A stretch of DNA of 9,589 nt from an uncultured Bacteroidota bacterium (GCA_937885735.1 CALABN010000107.1:1-9589), one strand, 5' to 3'. Numbered from the stretch's first letter, positions 1 to 6,977 are shown. Program-made: numbers and translations. Notes: a model not told the origin generated them from the letters alone.

Positions 1-2
1 CC

Positions 3-311
3 ACCACCGAAGCCGACGGCACCGAGACAGCCGTTTGCGAACATGGTTGCGGTGCTACCGATACACGCACAGCCGAAGGCACAAAGTTGACCGACATTGC
101 CGAGTTGGAGACAGCCGAAGTAGTCATCTACGCTCACCACAACACAATAGTTGTTGAGAACGCCGAAGCCGACATTTACGTTTACGATGCCACAGGTCGC
201 ATGATAGCACGCGAGGCAGTGACCAGCAACCGTATGGAGATGCAGATGACCGAGCAGGGCATCTACGTTGTCCGCACAGGCGACAAGGTGCAGCGCGTGT
301 TTGTGAAATGA
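3..311 (+). CDS. C-terminal part of a secreted/surface protein with a sorting-tail-like end (5' truncated)
   Basis: The frame is open from the first complete codon at 3 to the TGA at 309-311, so only the last 102 residues are visible and the true start lies outside the window. A TTG at 87 could be read as a start, but the frame continues upstream with sensible protein, so I treat it as internal. The visible part opens with a Cys-bearing segment (TEADGTETAVCEHGCGATDT), a type seen as repeats in cell-surface proteins of gut bacteria. It ends with a roughly 60-residue domain from IYAHHN through YVYDATGRM to GIYVVRTG and a basic VQRVFVK terminus. That tail aligns without gaps to the C-terminus of the 947-residue protein encoded at 2389-5232, about half the positions being identical by eye. 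It resembles type IX secretion (type A) sorting tails but lacks their YPNP-like first motif. Export by that route is inference. Codons are G+C-rich (gcc, gac, acc), unlike the other tailed gene. Confidence 0.85.
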   Translation, partial: TTEADGTETAVCEHGCGATDTRTAEGTKLTDIAELETAEVVIYAHHNTIVVENAEADIYVYDATGRMIAREAVTSNRMEMQMTEQGIYVVRTGDKVQRVFVK

Positions 312-315
312 CATC

Positions 316-340
316 TGTAGAGACGTGATGAACCACGTCT
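316..340. repeat. REP-like palindrome, copy 1
   Basis: TGTAGAGACGT is followed by a 7-bp inverted repeat (agacgtg 321-327 / cacgtct 334-340, loop atgaac) a few bases after the stop codon of the first gene. The outer arm resembles a palindromic intergenic element with a TGTAGAGACG arm that I recall from Bacteroidetes genomes; this is memory, not a search. A degenerate second copy lies at 430-456. Confidence 0.5.
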
Positions 341-350
341 GATAATTGAT

Positions 351-384
351 AAAAGGGTTGCGACGAAAATCGCAACCCTTTTTT
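351..384 (+). terminator. Rho-independent terminator of the first gene
   Basis: A perfect 13-bp stem (351-363 with 370-382, core gggttgcga / tcgcaaccc) closes a 6-base loop and ends in six T residues (379-384). It starts 40 bases after the stop codon at 311. The A-rich 5' arm could also serve the opposite strand, but no gene points this way from the right. Confidence 0.9.
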
Positions 385-429
385 ATGTTCGTCATTTGTA
401 GAATGGTGATAAATTGAATATCCTTCCGT

Positions 430-456
430 TGTAAAGATATCGCGTGCAACGTCTCA
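430..456. repeat. REP-like palindrome, degenerate copy 2
   Basis: The stretch reads TGTAAAGATATCGCG then TGCAACGTCTCA. Its left arm is TGTAGAGACGT with three changes, matching the left arm of the element at 316-340, and its right arm ACGTCTC fits the same palindrome. The arms 435-442 and 447-454 still pair with two mismatches and one G-U pair. The centre differs from copy 1, which is typical of repeats with conserved arms and variable centres. Confidence 0.4.
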
Positions 457-604
457 ATAAAAAACATTGTGCCTGGTGAAAAATGTCTGTATGTACTTGT
501 TAGTGAGTTTTGTATTATGCTTATTAAAATAAAAGGGTTGATTTTACGTCTTTAGGAATATTCGTAATCGGCTTCAATTTAAGTCTTTGGTATTTAATTA
601 AATA

Positions 605-632
605 TAATCTGTAAAATCTTGTATCATCTGTG
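605..632. repeat. Degenerate short tandem repeat (AATCTGT-like)
   Basis: Three imperfect units (taatctgt, aaaatcttgt, atcatctgtg) follow one another. They resemble short spacer repeats often seen in Bacteroidales intergenic DNA, but the match is loose and no function can be read from it. Confidence 0.3.
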
Positions 633-688
633 TCATATACGCGTTAGCTGACACTAATAAAATTGTTCATAAAATCGTTTTAGAAAAA

Positions 689-696
689 TACATTTG
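689..696 (+). promoter_or_regulatory. Candidate -7 box for the small lipoprotein gene
   Basis: TACATTTG is an exact match to the Bacteroidetes -7 consensus TAnnTTTG. No TTTG lies at the ideal 19-base distance; the closest upstream element is ATTG at 662-665 with a spacing of 23. Transcription would begin near 703, leaving a leader of about 57 bases. A second, poorer possibility is TTTG at 709-712 with TACCATTCG at 731-739. Confidence 0.45.
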
Positions 697-759
697 ACAC
701 AATTGATATTTGCCGAAAAATATCTACTTTTACCATTCGGAAACTAATATATACTAGAT

Positions 760-894
760 ATGAAAAAGTATGCAGTAATAATGATTGCCGTTTTCGCAAT
801 AGCCGTAATATCGTCATGCGCATCATCAAAAGGCGGTAATTGCCCAGCGTATTCGCAAAACGCACAGTCAACAGAGCAATTGGCACAACGCTAA
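760..894 (+). CDS. Small putative lipoprotein, 44 residues
   Basis: The gene encodes MKKYAVIMIAVFAIAVISSC and 24 further residues, ending at TAA 892-894 with a second in-frame stop (TAA) directly after it. A short basic start, a hydrophobic stretch (residues 4-19) and a lipobox VISSC with Cys20 indicate a signal peptidase II substrate. The mature part would be only 25 residues (CASSKGGNCPAYSQNAQSTE then QLAQR), lipid-anchored, probably in the outer membrane. It contains one more Cys in NCPAYS. The gene is too short for many gene finders. A perfect -7 box lies upstream and a clean terminator starts four bases after the stop, so it looks like its own transcription unit. The leader has no clear Shine-Dalgarno sequence, as is usual for the phylum. 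I do not know a function; tiny CPAY-type lipoproteins seem familiar from Bacteroidales, but that is an unverified impression. Confidence 0.8.
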   Translation: MKKYAVIMIAVFAIAVISSCASSKGGNCPAYSQNAQSTEQLAQR

Positions 895-898
895 TAAG

Positions 899-923
899 AA
901 ACCTCTCTTTGAGAGGTTTTTTT
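899..923 (+). terminator. Rho-independent terminator of the small lipoprotein gene
   Basis: A perfect 9-bp stem (aaacctctc 899-907 / gagaggttt 911-919) with a TTT loop runs into a seven-T tract (917-923). It begins four bases after the stop codon, which supports 760-894 as a real, separately transcribed gene. Confidence 0.9.
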
Positions 924-1064
924 ATTTTAAGCCCTTCCTATACATATTATATATTGCATAACTGATATTCTTCAGTAAAAGTGATGTCGTAAGGTCATTT
1001 TTGGATATCATTCCGGCATATATTTCAGTGATTTTCGTAAAAACAAAAAATAGCAAATTGCTTA

Positions 1065-1095
1065 TTTGTTTTTAATACTCATTTATATACTTTTG
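1065..1095 (+). promoter_or_regulatory. Consensus Bacteroidetes promoter of gapA
   Basis: TTTG at 1065-1068 and TACTTTTG at 1088-1095 are separated by exactly 19 bases, matching both halves of the TTTG-N19-TAnnTTTG consensus used by the primary sigma factor of Bacteroidetes. Transcription would start near 1102, giving an A-rich leader of about 60 bases without a Shine-Dalgarno sequence. Confidence 0.8.
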
Positions 1096-1152
1096 AGCGT
1101 TTTTGAAAAAGAAAGATAAAAAGAAATAAGTTTCTGAATTTTAATACTTTAA

Positions 1153-2163
<1,011 letters not shown>

Positions 2164-2183
2164 TTTAGATTTAGCCAAATATG

Positions 2184-2212
2184 AAAAGCCATCCTTCGGG
2201 GTGGCTTTTTTT
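2184..2212 (+). terminator. Rho-independent terminator of gapA
   Basis: An 11-bp stem (2184-2194 with 2199-2209, one G-U pair) is capped by a TTCG tetraloop with a C-G closing pair and runs into seven T residues (2206-2212). It begins 21 bases after the gapA stop. Confidence 0.92.
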
Positions 2213-2271
2213 GTTTCTATATGTTGGATTGCGAAAACAATTAATAGCTAATCACAATCAATTTATTTCCT

Positions 2272-2279
2272 TATATTTG
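2272..2279 (+). promoter_or_regulatory. Candidate -7 box for the BspA-like gene
   Basis: TATATTTG matches TAnnTTTG exactly, but no TTTG sits at the expected upstream distance. Transcription from here would give a leader of roughly 100 bases, which contains a small palindrome (ctgcacatgcag, 2293-2304). No other stretch in the gap fits better. Confidence 0.4.
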
Positions 2280-2388
2280 AGCACTTGTCATGCTGCACAT
2301 GCAGTTGTTGAGGCGATTTTTTTGCATATATAATTATTGACTAACCATACAGAAGTTGCGCCCGAAACGTATATAGGGTATTTGTTTT

Positions 2389-5232
2389 ATGAGAAAACTT
2401 TTACTGATTGTGTCCATAATGTTGGTGGCTGCGCAAGCTTGGGCTCACGATTTTGAAGTTGATGGCATTTACTATAAAATCACATCTTCTACCGATAAAA
2501 CAGTAAGTGTTTCGTATCGAGGGTCTTCTTCTAGCGAATATTCTGACGAATACACAGGGGATGTTGTAATACCCGAAACGGTATCTTATTCTGGTGAAAC
2601 TTATTCAGTTACCAGTATTAGCGGTTATGCGTTTGATGGTTGTAGAGCTTTAATTTCGGTAACCATTCCAAATTCCATTACAGAAATTGACAATCATGTG
2701 TTCGATGGTTGCATTAGCCTCAAAGAAATAACTTTTGAAGATGGAAGTAAGACTCTAACATTGGGATATAAAGACAATCTAGAGGGGCTTTTCGATGATT
2801 GCCCATTAGAGAAAATTTATCTTGGCAGAACATTAAATTATAAAAGTGGCTATGATTATGGCTTTTCGCCATTCTATAGTCAAGTAAGGTTAACTGAATT
2901 AACATTCAGTGATAGTGTTACTAGCATTGGCGAATATGCGTTCCGTTATTGCAGTGGCTTAACTTCGGTTGTCATTCCAGAATCCGTTACCAGCATTGGC
3001 TCTAATGCGTTCTCTAAATGCAGTGGATTAACTTCGGTTTCCATTCCAAAATCCGTCGTTAGCATTGGCTCTTATGCGTTCAATGATTGTGATAACGTTG
3101 AAACTTTATCTTACAACACAAATGCTATAGGGGCGCAATTTTCGAAAAAAAAAAGGCTAAAGACTATAAACATAGGTGAATCTGTTACTGAAATAGGCGA
3201 GGATGCGTTCTATTACTGCAGTGGCTTAACTTCGATTTCCATTCCAAAATCCGTCACCAGTATTGGTGATGGAGCTTTTACGTACTGCAACATTGAGACT
3301 TTAACCTACAACACAAATGCTGTAGGTTCGCGATTTTCGAAAATAGAAAGTTTGAAGACTATAAACATAGGTGAGTCTGTTACTAAAATAGGAGGGGGGG
3401 CGTTCAGAGGTTGCAGTGGCTTAACTTCGGTTACTATTCCCGAGTCTGTTACAGAAATTGGTTCTTATGCGTTCAATGCCTGCATTGGCTTGACCACGGT
3501 TACCATTCCAGAATCAGTAACTGAAATAGGCGAGGGTGCTTTCCGTGCATGCATTGGCTTGACCTCGGTTACCATTCCAGAATCCGTTACCAGCATTGGA
3601 AATGTTGCGTTTTATCAAGTAAAGAATATTGTATATAGTGGCAGTGCACCAGGTTCTCCTTGGGGAGCATTAACAGTTAATGGTACAATTGATGGCGATT
3701 TCGTTTATGCTGATACCGAAAAGACGCAACTTACCGTTTATATCGGTCAAGGATGTGATGTTTCCATTCCGGAATCCGTCACTAGCATTGGCAATTATGC
3801 ATTCCTTGGTTGTAATGGTATATCTTCATTAACTATTCCAAATACAGTAATAGAAATAGGTGTGTATGCTTTTGAAAGTTGTGATAGCATTGAAACTTTA
3901 GTATATAACACAAATGCAATAGATACTCATTTTTCTAACAAAACAAAGTTGGCTTCCATAAACATTGGTGATTCTGTTACCTTAATTAGCGATGGCGCAT
4001 TCTCTGGTTGCAGCGGCTTAATCTCGGTAACCATTCCAAATTCAGTTACTGAAATTGGTGATAATGCGTTTGGCGGTTGCGATAATTTGCAATACAACGA
4101 GTATGATAATGCCAAATATCTGGGCAACGTTGAAAATCCGTATTTGTGCCTTGTTAAGGCAAAATCAACTGATATAACATTGTGTGAAATACATGAAAAT
4201 TGTAAGATAATTGGCAAAAATGCGTTCTCTGGTTGCAGTGTTCTGACCACGGTTGCCATTCCAGACTCAGTAACTGAAATAGGCTCGTTTGCGTTCTATG
4301 GTTGCAGTGGATTAACTTCAATTGTCATTGGTAATTCAGTTACTAACATTGGTACATCTGGGTTCGAAGGATGCAATAGTTTGTTGTCGGTTGCTATAGG
4401 CGAATCTGTTACCAAAATTGGAGAGTCTGTGTTCTCTGGTTGCAGTAGCTTGACGTCGGTTATTATACCTAATTCTGTTACATACATTGGCAATTATACC
4501 TTCAATGGTTGTACTTCTCTAAAAAAAATAACATTTGAAGATGGAAGTAAGACTCTAAGATTGGGATATAACGATTTCGATTTTATTGTTGGCAAAGGAC
4601 TTTTCTATGATTGTCCATTAGAGAAAGTTTATCTTGGTAGAACATTAAGTTATGAAGGAAACTATTCATATGGCTATGAATATGGCTATTCGCCATTTTA
4701 TGAAAAAAAAAGTCTGACGGAATTGACAATCAGTGATAATGTCACCAGTATTGGCTCGAATTTGTTCTATAAATGCAGTGGCTTAACCTCGGTTACCATA
4801 CCAGAATCCGTCGCCAGCATTGGTGATTATGCGTTCCGTGAATGCAGCAGTTTGGCCTTCATTATCATCCCAAATACGGTTATTAAACTTGGCGAGTATG
4901 CATTCAAAGGTTGCGAGAATCTTACAATTTATTGCGAGTCAAGTTCTAAACCAGAAGGGTGGGGCTTTGGCTGGAATTTCGACAACAGGCCAGTGGTTTG
5001 GGGGTACGTAGATGTTAAAGAAGATATGGTTTCGAATATTTCCATCTACGCATACCAAAACATTATTGTAGTAGAAAACGCCGATGCGGAAATCTACGTG
5101 TTTGATGCAATAGGCCGTTTGGTTGTTCGTGAAAACGCTACAACCAACATTGCAGAAATACCAATGCAAAACGCTGGTGTTTACATTGTAAAAGTTGGAG
5201 CAAAAGCACAACGCGTTAATGTTTCACGTTAA
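2389..5232 (+). CDS. Secreted BspA-like leucine-rich-repeat surface protein with sorting-tail-like C-terminus
   Basis: The 947-residue product starts with a signal peptide (residues 1-19, cleavage likely after AWA). After an N-terminal segment (HDFEVDGIYYKITSS) comes a long array of treponemal/BspA-type leucine-rich repeats (LRR_5), roughly residues 76-845, with about 23 copies of a 23-residue pattern such as SVTSIGSNAFSKCSGL followed by TSVSIP. Distinct inserts interrupt it: three ETLxYNTNA modules (near 237, 302, 501), a YSGSAPGSPWGALTV insert (416-430), a NEYDNAKYLGN insert (570-580), and a 70-80-residue block present twice (110-181 and 710-789). A SKPEGWGFGWNFDNRPVVWG cap closes the array. 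The tail from about residue 886 matches that of the gene ending at 311. BspA-like proteins of this group are cell-surface proteins, some binding host matrix proteins or other bacteria; the ligand here is unknown. Codons are A+T-rich. The coding sequence carries A-runs of 8, 9 and 10. It is probably monocistronic. Confidence 0.93.
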   Translation: MRKLLLIVSIMLVAAQAWAHDFEVDGIYYKITSSTDKTVSVSYRGSSSSEYSDEYTGDVVIPETVSYSGETYSVTSISGYAFDGCRALISVTIPNSITEIDNHVFDGCISLKEITFEDGSKTLTLGYKDNLEGLFDDCPLEKIYLGRTLNYKSGYDYGFSPFYSQVRLTELTFSDSVTSIGEYAFRYCSGLTSVVIPESVTSIGSNAFSKCSGLTSVSIPKSVVSIGSYAFNDCDNVETLSYNTNAIGAQFSKKKRLKTINIGESVTEIGEDAFYYCSGLTSISIPKSVTSIGDGAFTYCNIETLTYNTNAVGSRFSKIESLKTINIGESVTKIGGGAFRGCSGLTSVTIPESVTEIGSYAFNACIGLTTVTIPESVTEIGEGAFRACIGLTSVTIPESVTSIGNVAFYQVKNIVYSGSAPGSPWGALTVNGTIDGDFVYADTEKTQLTVYIGQGCDVSIPESVTSIGNYAFLGCNGISSLTIPNTVIEIGVYAFESCDSIETLVYNTNAIDTHFSNKTKLASINIGDSVTLISDGAFSGCSGLISVTIPNSVTEIGDNAFGGCDNLQYNEYDNAKYLGNVENPYLCLVKAKSTDITLCEIHENCKIIGKNAFSGCSVLTTVAIPDSVTEIGSFAFYGCSGLTSIVIGNSVTNIGTSGFEGCNSLLSVAIGESVTKIGESVFSGCSSLTSVIIPNSVTYIGNYTFNGCTSLKKITFEDGSKTLRLGYNDFDFIVGKGLFYDCPLEKVYLGRTLSYEGNYSYGYEYGYSPFYEKKSLTELTISDNVTSIGSNLFYKCSGLTSVTIPESVASIGDYAFRECSSLAFIIIPNTVIKLGEYAFKGCENLTIYCESSSKPEGWGFGWNFDNRPVVWGYVDVKEDMVSNISIYAYQNIIVVENADAEIYVFDAIGRLVVRENATTNIAEIPMQNAGVYIVKVGAKAQRVNVSR
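2716..2931 (+). repeat. Internal duplicated block of the BspA-like gene, copy 1
   Basis: This block encodes residues 110-181, including KEITFEDGSKTLTLGY, CPLEKIYLGRTL and SPFY. It recurs at 4516-4755. The two share an exact 25-base stretch (2734-2758 and 4534-4558), while the rest has diverged. Confidence 0.85.
4516..4755 (+). repeat. Internal duplicated block of the BspA-like gene, copy 2
   Basis: This block encodes residues 710-789 and corresponds to 2716-2931. It is eight residues longer: one addition lies in DFDFIVGKGLF and another in the YGYEYGYSPFY stretch, which looks like a small local expansion of Tyr-Gly units. The two copies start exactly 600 codons apart. Confidence 0.85.
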
Positions 5233-5245
5233 TGTGAAACATTAA
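5216..5245. repeat. Inverted repeat spanning the stop codon of the BspA-like gene
   Basis: A perfect 12-bp inverted repeat (ttaatgtttcac 5216-5227 / gtgaaacattaa 5234-5245) has a 6-base loop, gttaat, that holds the TAA stop (5230-5232). No T-tract follows, so it is not a standard terminator. It may protect the mRNA 3' end or slow ribosomes at the stop; both are guesses. Confidence 0.6.
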
Positions 5246-5276
5246 TTGACAATGAAGAATTGATAATTGACAATTG
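5243..5276. repeat. Direct repeat of taattgacaat
   Basis: The 11-mer taattgacaat occurs at 5243-5253 and again at 5264-5274, separated by 10 bases that include a related unit (gaattgat). It is simple spacer repeat DNA between the BspA-like stop codon and its terminator. Confidence 0.5.
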
Positions 5277-5296
5277 TTCCTGGCATCTGATAAATT

Positions 5297-5328
5297 AGGG
5301 CAATGGACTTCGGTCTGTTGCCTTTTTT
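5297..5328 (+). terminator. Rho-independent terminator of the BspA-like gene
   Basis: A 12-bp stem (5297-5308 with 5313-5324, three G-U pairs) is capped by TTCG with a C-G closing pair and runs into six T residues (5323-5328). It starts 65 bases after the stop codon. Confidence 0.82.
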
Positions 5329-5330
5329 GG

Positions 5331-5383
5331 GCTTTTAGCCGTTAACCGTTGGCCATTGGTCGCAAAAGGCTGAAGCTAAAAGC
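5331..5383. repeat. Widely spaced inverted repeat
   Basis: gcttttagc (5331-5339) and gctaaaagc (5375-5383) are exact inverted copies 35 bases apart. The DNA between holds short imperfect units (gttaacc, gttggcc, attggtc). No T-tract or partner gene suggests a role. Confidence 0.35.
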
Positions 5384-5429
5384 AAAGTTTATTAATCACT
5401 AACCATTAAACATTAATCATTAACAAACG

Positions 5430-5466
5430 ACTTAAAACTTAGAACTTAAAACTTAAAACTTAAAAC
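5430..5466. repeat. 7-bp tandem array, five units (ACTTAAA)
   Basis: Five head-to-tail heptamers (acttaaa, acttaga, then acttaaa three times) occupy 5430-5464, with the first two bases of a sixth at 5465-5466. Looser units (cattaa, cattaat) precede it from about 5404. The array ends where the -33 element of the rlmD promoter would be expected. Confidence 0.85.
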
Positions 5467-5484
5467 AAGTTTCGTAATTGCGTC

Positions 5485-5492
5485 TATCTTTG
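5485..5492 (+). promoter_or_regulatory. Candidate -7 box of rlmD
   Basis: TATCTTTG matches TAnnTTTG exactly, 29 bases before the ATG. No TTTG is found at the normal -33 distance; the last heptamer of the tandem array (5458-5464) occupies that place. Transcription would start near 5499 with a leader of about 23 bases. Confidence 0.55.
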
Positions 5493-5521
5493 CGAAAAAG
5501 TGAAAACGTAAAATATACAAT

Positions 5522-6934
5522 ATGTCACGCAAGAAAGTCGAGAAACAGGTTTTTGAGAATGTAGAGATAACCGATATAGCATCGGAAGGAATGGCAATGG
5601 GCCACTATGAAGGAATGGTGGTCTTTGTTCCGTTGGCAATACCAGGCGACATTGTCGATGTAGAGGGCAAGGTTAAGCACAAACGCTACATCGAGGGCCG
5701 CATAGTCCGCTATGTCAAGTACAGCGACAACCGCATCGAACCGTTCTGCAAGCATTTCGGGACCTGTGGCGGTTGCAAGTGGCAGGTGTTGCCTTACCAG
5801 ATGCAGATAGAGTGGAAGCAGAAACAGGTGTTCGACAACCTGACACGCATCGGGCACCTCGAGCTGCCTGAAATATCGCCTATTCTCGGAAGTGCCAAGA
5901 CGCAGGAGTACCGCAACAAACTCGAGTTCGCCTTCTCGCCGTTGCGCTGGCTCACTCCCGACCAGATTGCCCAGGCCGACACCCTTGAGCAGCGCTCGCT
6001 AGGCTATCATCTGCCGCGATTCTTCGACAAGGTGGTAGATATTGAGGAGTGCCACCTTATGCCACAGCCCGTTGACGACATTCGCAACAGCCTTCGCCAG
6101 TTCGCCATCGACAACAACATCAGTTTTTACCATCAGCGCGAGCATCAAGGGTTCCTGCGCAATGTCGTCATCCGCAACTCAAACGCCGGAGGCCTCATGG
6201 TGATTCTCATCGTGTCCGAAAAAGACGACCGCCAGATTGACCTTGTGCTTGGATTCCTGAAGAGCAAGTTCCCGCAGATAACCTCGCTCATGTACATGGT
6301 CAACAGCAAGCTCAACGATTCATATACCGATTTGCCCGCATTCCTATATTCCGGCGACGACCATATCATTGCCGAGATGAACGGCCTCAAGTTCAAGGTC
6401 GGACCGAACTCCTTCTACCAGACCAACACCGACCAGGCCGTGCGCCTGTATCAGGTGGCAAAGGATTTTGCCGAACTGACTGGCAACGAGACAGTGTACG
6501 ACCTCTACACCGGAACAGGCACCATAGCGTGCTTCGTGTCCGATAAGGCCAAAAAGGTGATAGGCATTGAGTATGTCGAGGATGCCATTGTCGATGCCAA
6601 GGTAAATGCTAAGATGAACAACCTCGGCCACCTCGATTTCTACGCAGGCGACATGAAGGACGTACTCACCGACGCATTTATAGCCGAGCATGGCAAGCCC
6701 GATGTCATCATCACCGACCCTCCGCGTTCCGGGATGCATGCCGATGTGGTAAAGACCATTCTGAACGCCAATCCGAAGCGCATCGTGTACGTGAGCTGCA
6801 ACCCCGCAACCCAGGCCCGCGATCTGGCCATGATGGCACAGCAGTACCGCATAGCAAAGGTTCAGCCTGTCGACATGTTCCCGCAGACACAGCATGTCGA
6901 GAATGTGGTGCAACTCATAAGAATAGAGGATTGA
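5522..6934 (+). CDS. rlmD: 23S rRNA (uracil-5-)-methyltransferase, RlmD/RumA type
   Basis: This 470-residue cytoplasmic enzyme transfers a methyl group from S-adenosylmethionine to C5 of a uridine in 23S rRNA (U1939 in the E. coli RlmD). An N-terminal TRAM RNA-binding domain spans about residues 8-68. Four cysteines for a [4Fe-4S] cluster are present: Cys76, Cys82, Cys85 (CKHFGTCGGCKW) and Cys177. The C-terminal methyltransferase domain has the Gln300 region GPNSFYQTN, SAM motif I YDLYTGTGT (326-334), DPPRSG (399-404), the catalytic nucleophile Cys426 in SCNPAT and the general base Glu460 in HVEN. It is slightly longer than the roughly 430-residue E. coli enzyme. The ATG at 5522 gives a complete TRAM domain. 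Codons are richer in G+C than in the BspA-like gene. Distinguishing RlmD from the dual-site RlmCD type is not possible by eye. Confidence 0.95.
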   Translation: MSRKKVEKQVFENVEITDIASEGMAMGHYEGMVVFVPLAIPGDIVDVEGKVKHKRYIEGRIVRYVKYSDNRIEPFCKHFGTCGGCKWQVLPYQMQIEWKQKQVFDNLTRIGHLELPEISPILGSAKTQEYRNKLEFAFSPLRWLTPDQIAQADTLEQRSLGYHLPRFFDKVVDIEECHLMPQPVDDIRNSLRQFAIDNNISFYHQREHQGFLRNVVIRNSNAGGLMVILIVSEKDDRQIDLVLGFLKSKFPQITSLMYMVNSKLNDSYTDLPAFLYSGDDHIIAEMNGLKFKVGPNSFYQTNTDQAVRLYQVAKDFAELTGNETVYDLYTGTGTIACFVSDKAKKVIGIEYVEDAIVDAKVNAKMNNLGHLDFYAGDMKDVLTDAFIAEHGKPDVIITDPPRSGMHADVVKTILNANPKRIVYVSCNPATQARDLAMMAQQYRIAKVQPVDMFPQTQHVENVVQLIRIED

Positions 6935-6944
6935 TGCAGTCGCG

Positions 6945-6963
6945 AATCGCATCATGTGCGATT
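6945..6963. other. Small hairpin after rlmD
   Basis: A 7-bp perfect stem (aatcgca 6945-6951 / tgcgatt 6957-6963) with a 5-base loop begins 11 bases after the rlmD stop. It has no T-tract, so it may stabilise the mRNA end or mean nothing. Confidence 0.4.
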
Positions 6964-6977
6964 GCTGGCTGATTGAC

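Larger units (their letters stand above)
385..688. other. A+T-rich intergenic stretch without a supported gene
   Basis: I find no reading frame with protein-like composition, no tRNA-like cloverleaf and no riboswitch I recognise on either strand. What can be seen is a degenerate palindrome at 430-456, a second copy of ataaaagggttg (349-360 and 529-540), a loose AATCTGT-type repeat at 605-632, and a 6-bp inverted repeat gtgtca/tgacac (630-635 / 649-654) separated by 13 bases. Together these look like decayed repeat DNA rather than a functional gene. Confidence 0.55.

Noticed and set aside
87..311. A separate 74-residue gene starting with TTG at 87
   Set aside because: The same frame is open to the window edge with protein-like sequence upstream, and there is no promoter or ribosome site at 87, so this is the end of a longer gene.
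529..540. Second copy of ataaaagggttg as another terminator arm
   Set aside because: No complementary arm or T-tract follows; the 12-base match to 349-360 is probably chance in A+T-rich DNA or a decayed remnant.
2389..5232. Repeats in the BspA-like gene as a mobile element or assembly artefact
   Set aside because: Copies are diverged, in frame and follow the known leucine-rich-repeat periodicity, with a signal peptide and tail intact.
5430..5466. Tandem heptamers as a CRISPR array or replication iterons
   Set aside because: Units are 7 bp with no spacers, and no cas or rep gene is nearby.
6344..6955. 203-residue open frame on the - strand opposite rlmD
   Set aside because: It lies wholly over the well-supported rlmD gene, shows His/Val/Gly-rich antisense composition and has no recognisable domain.
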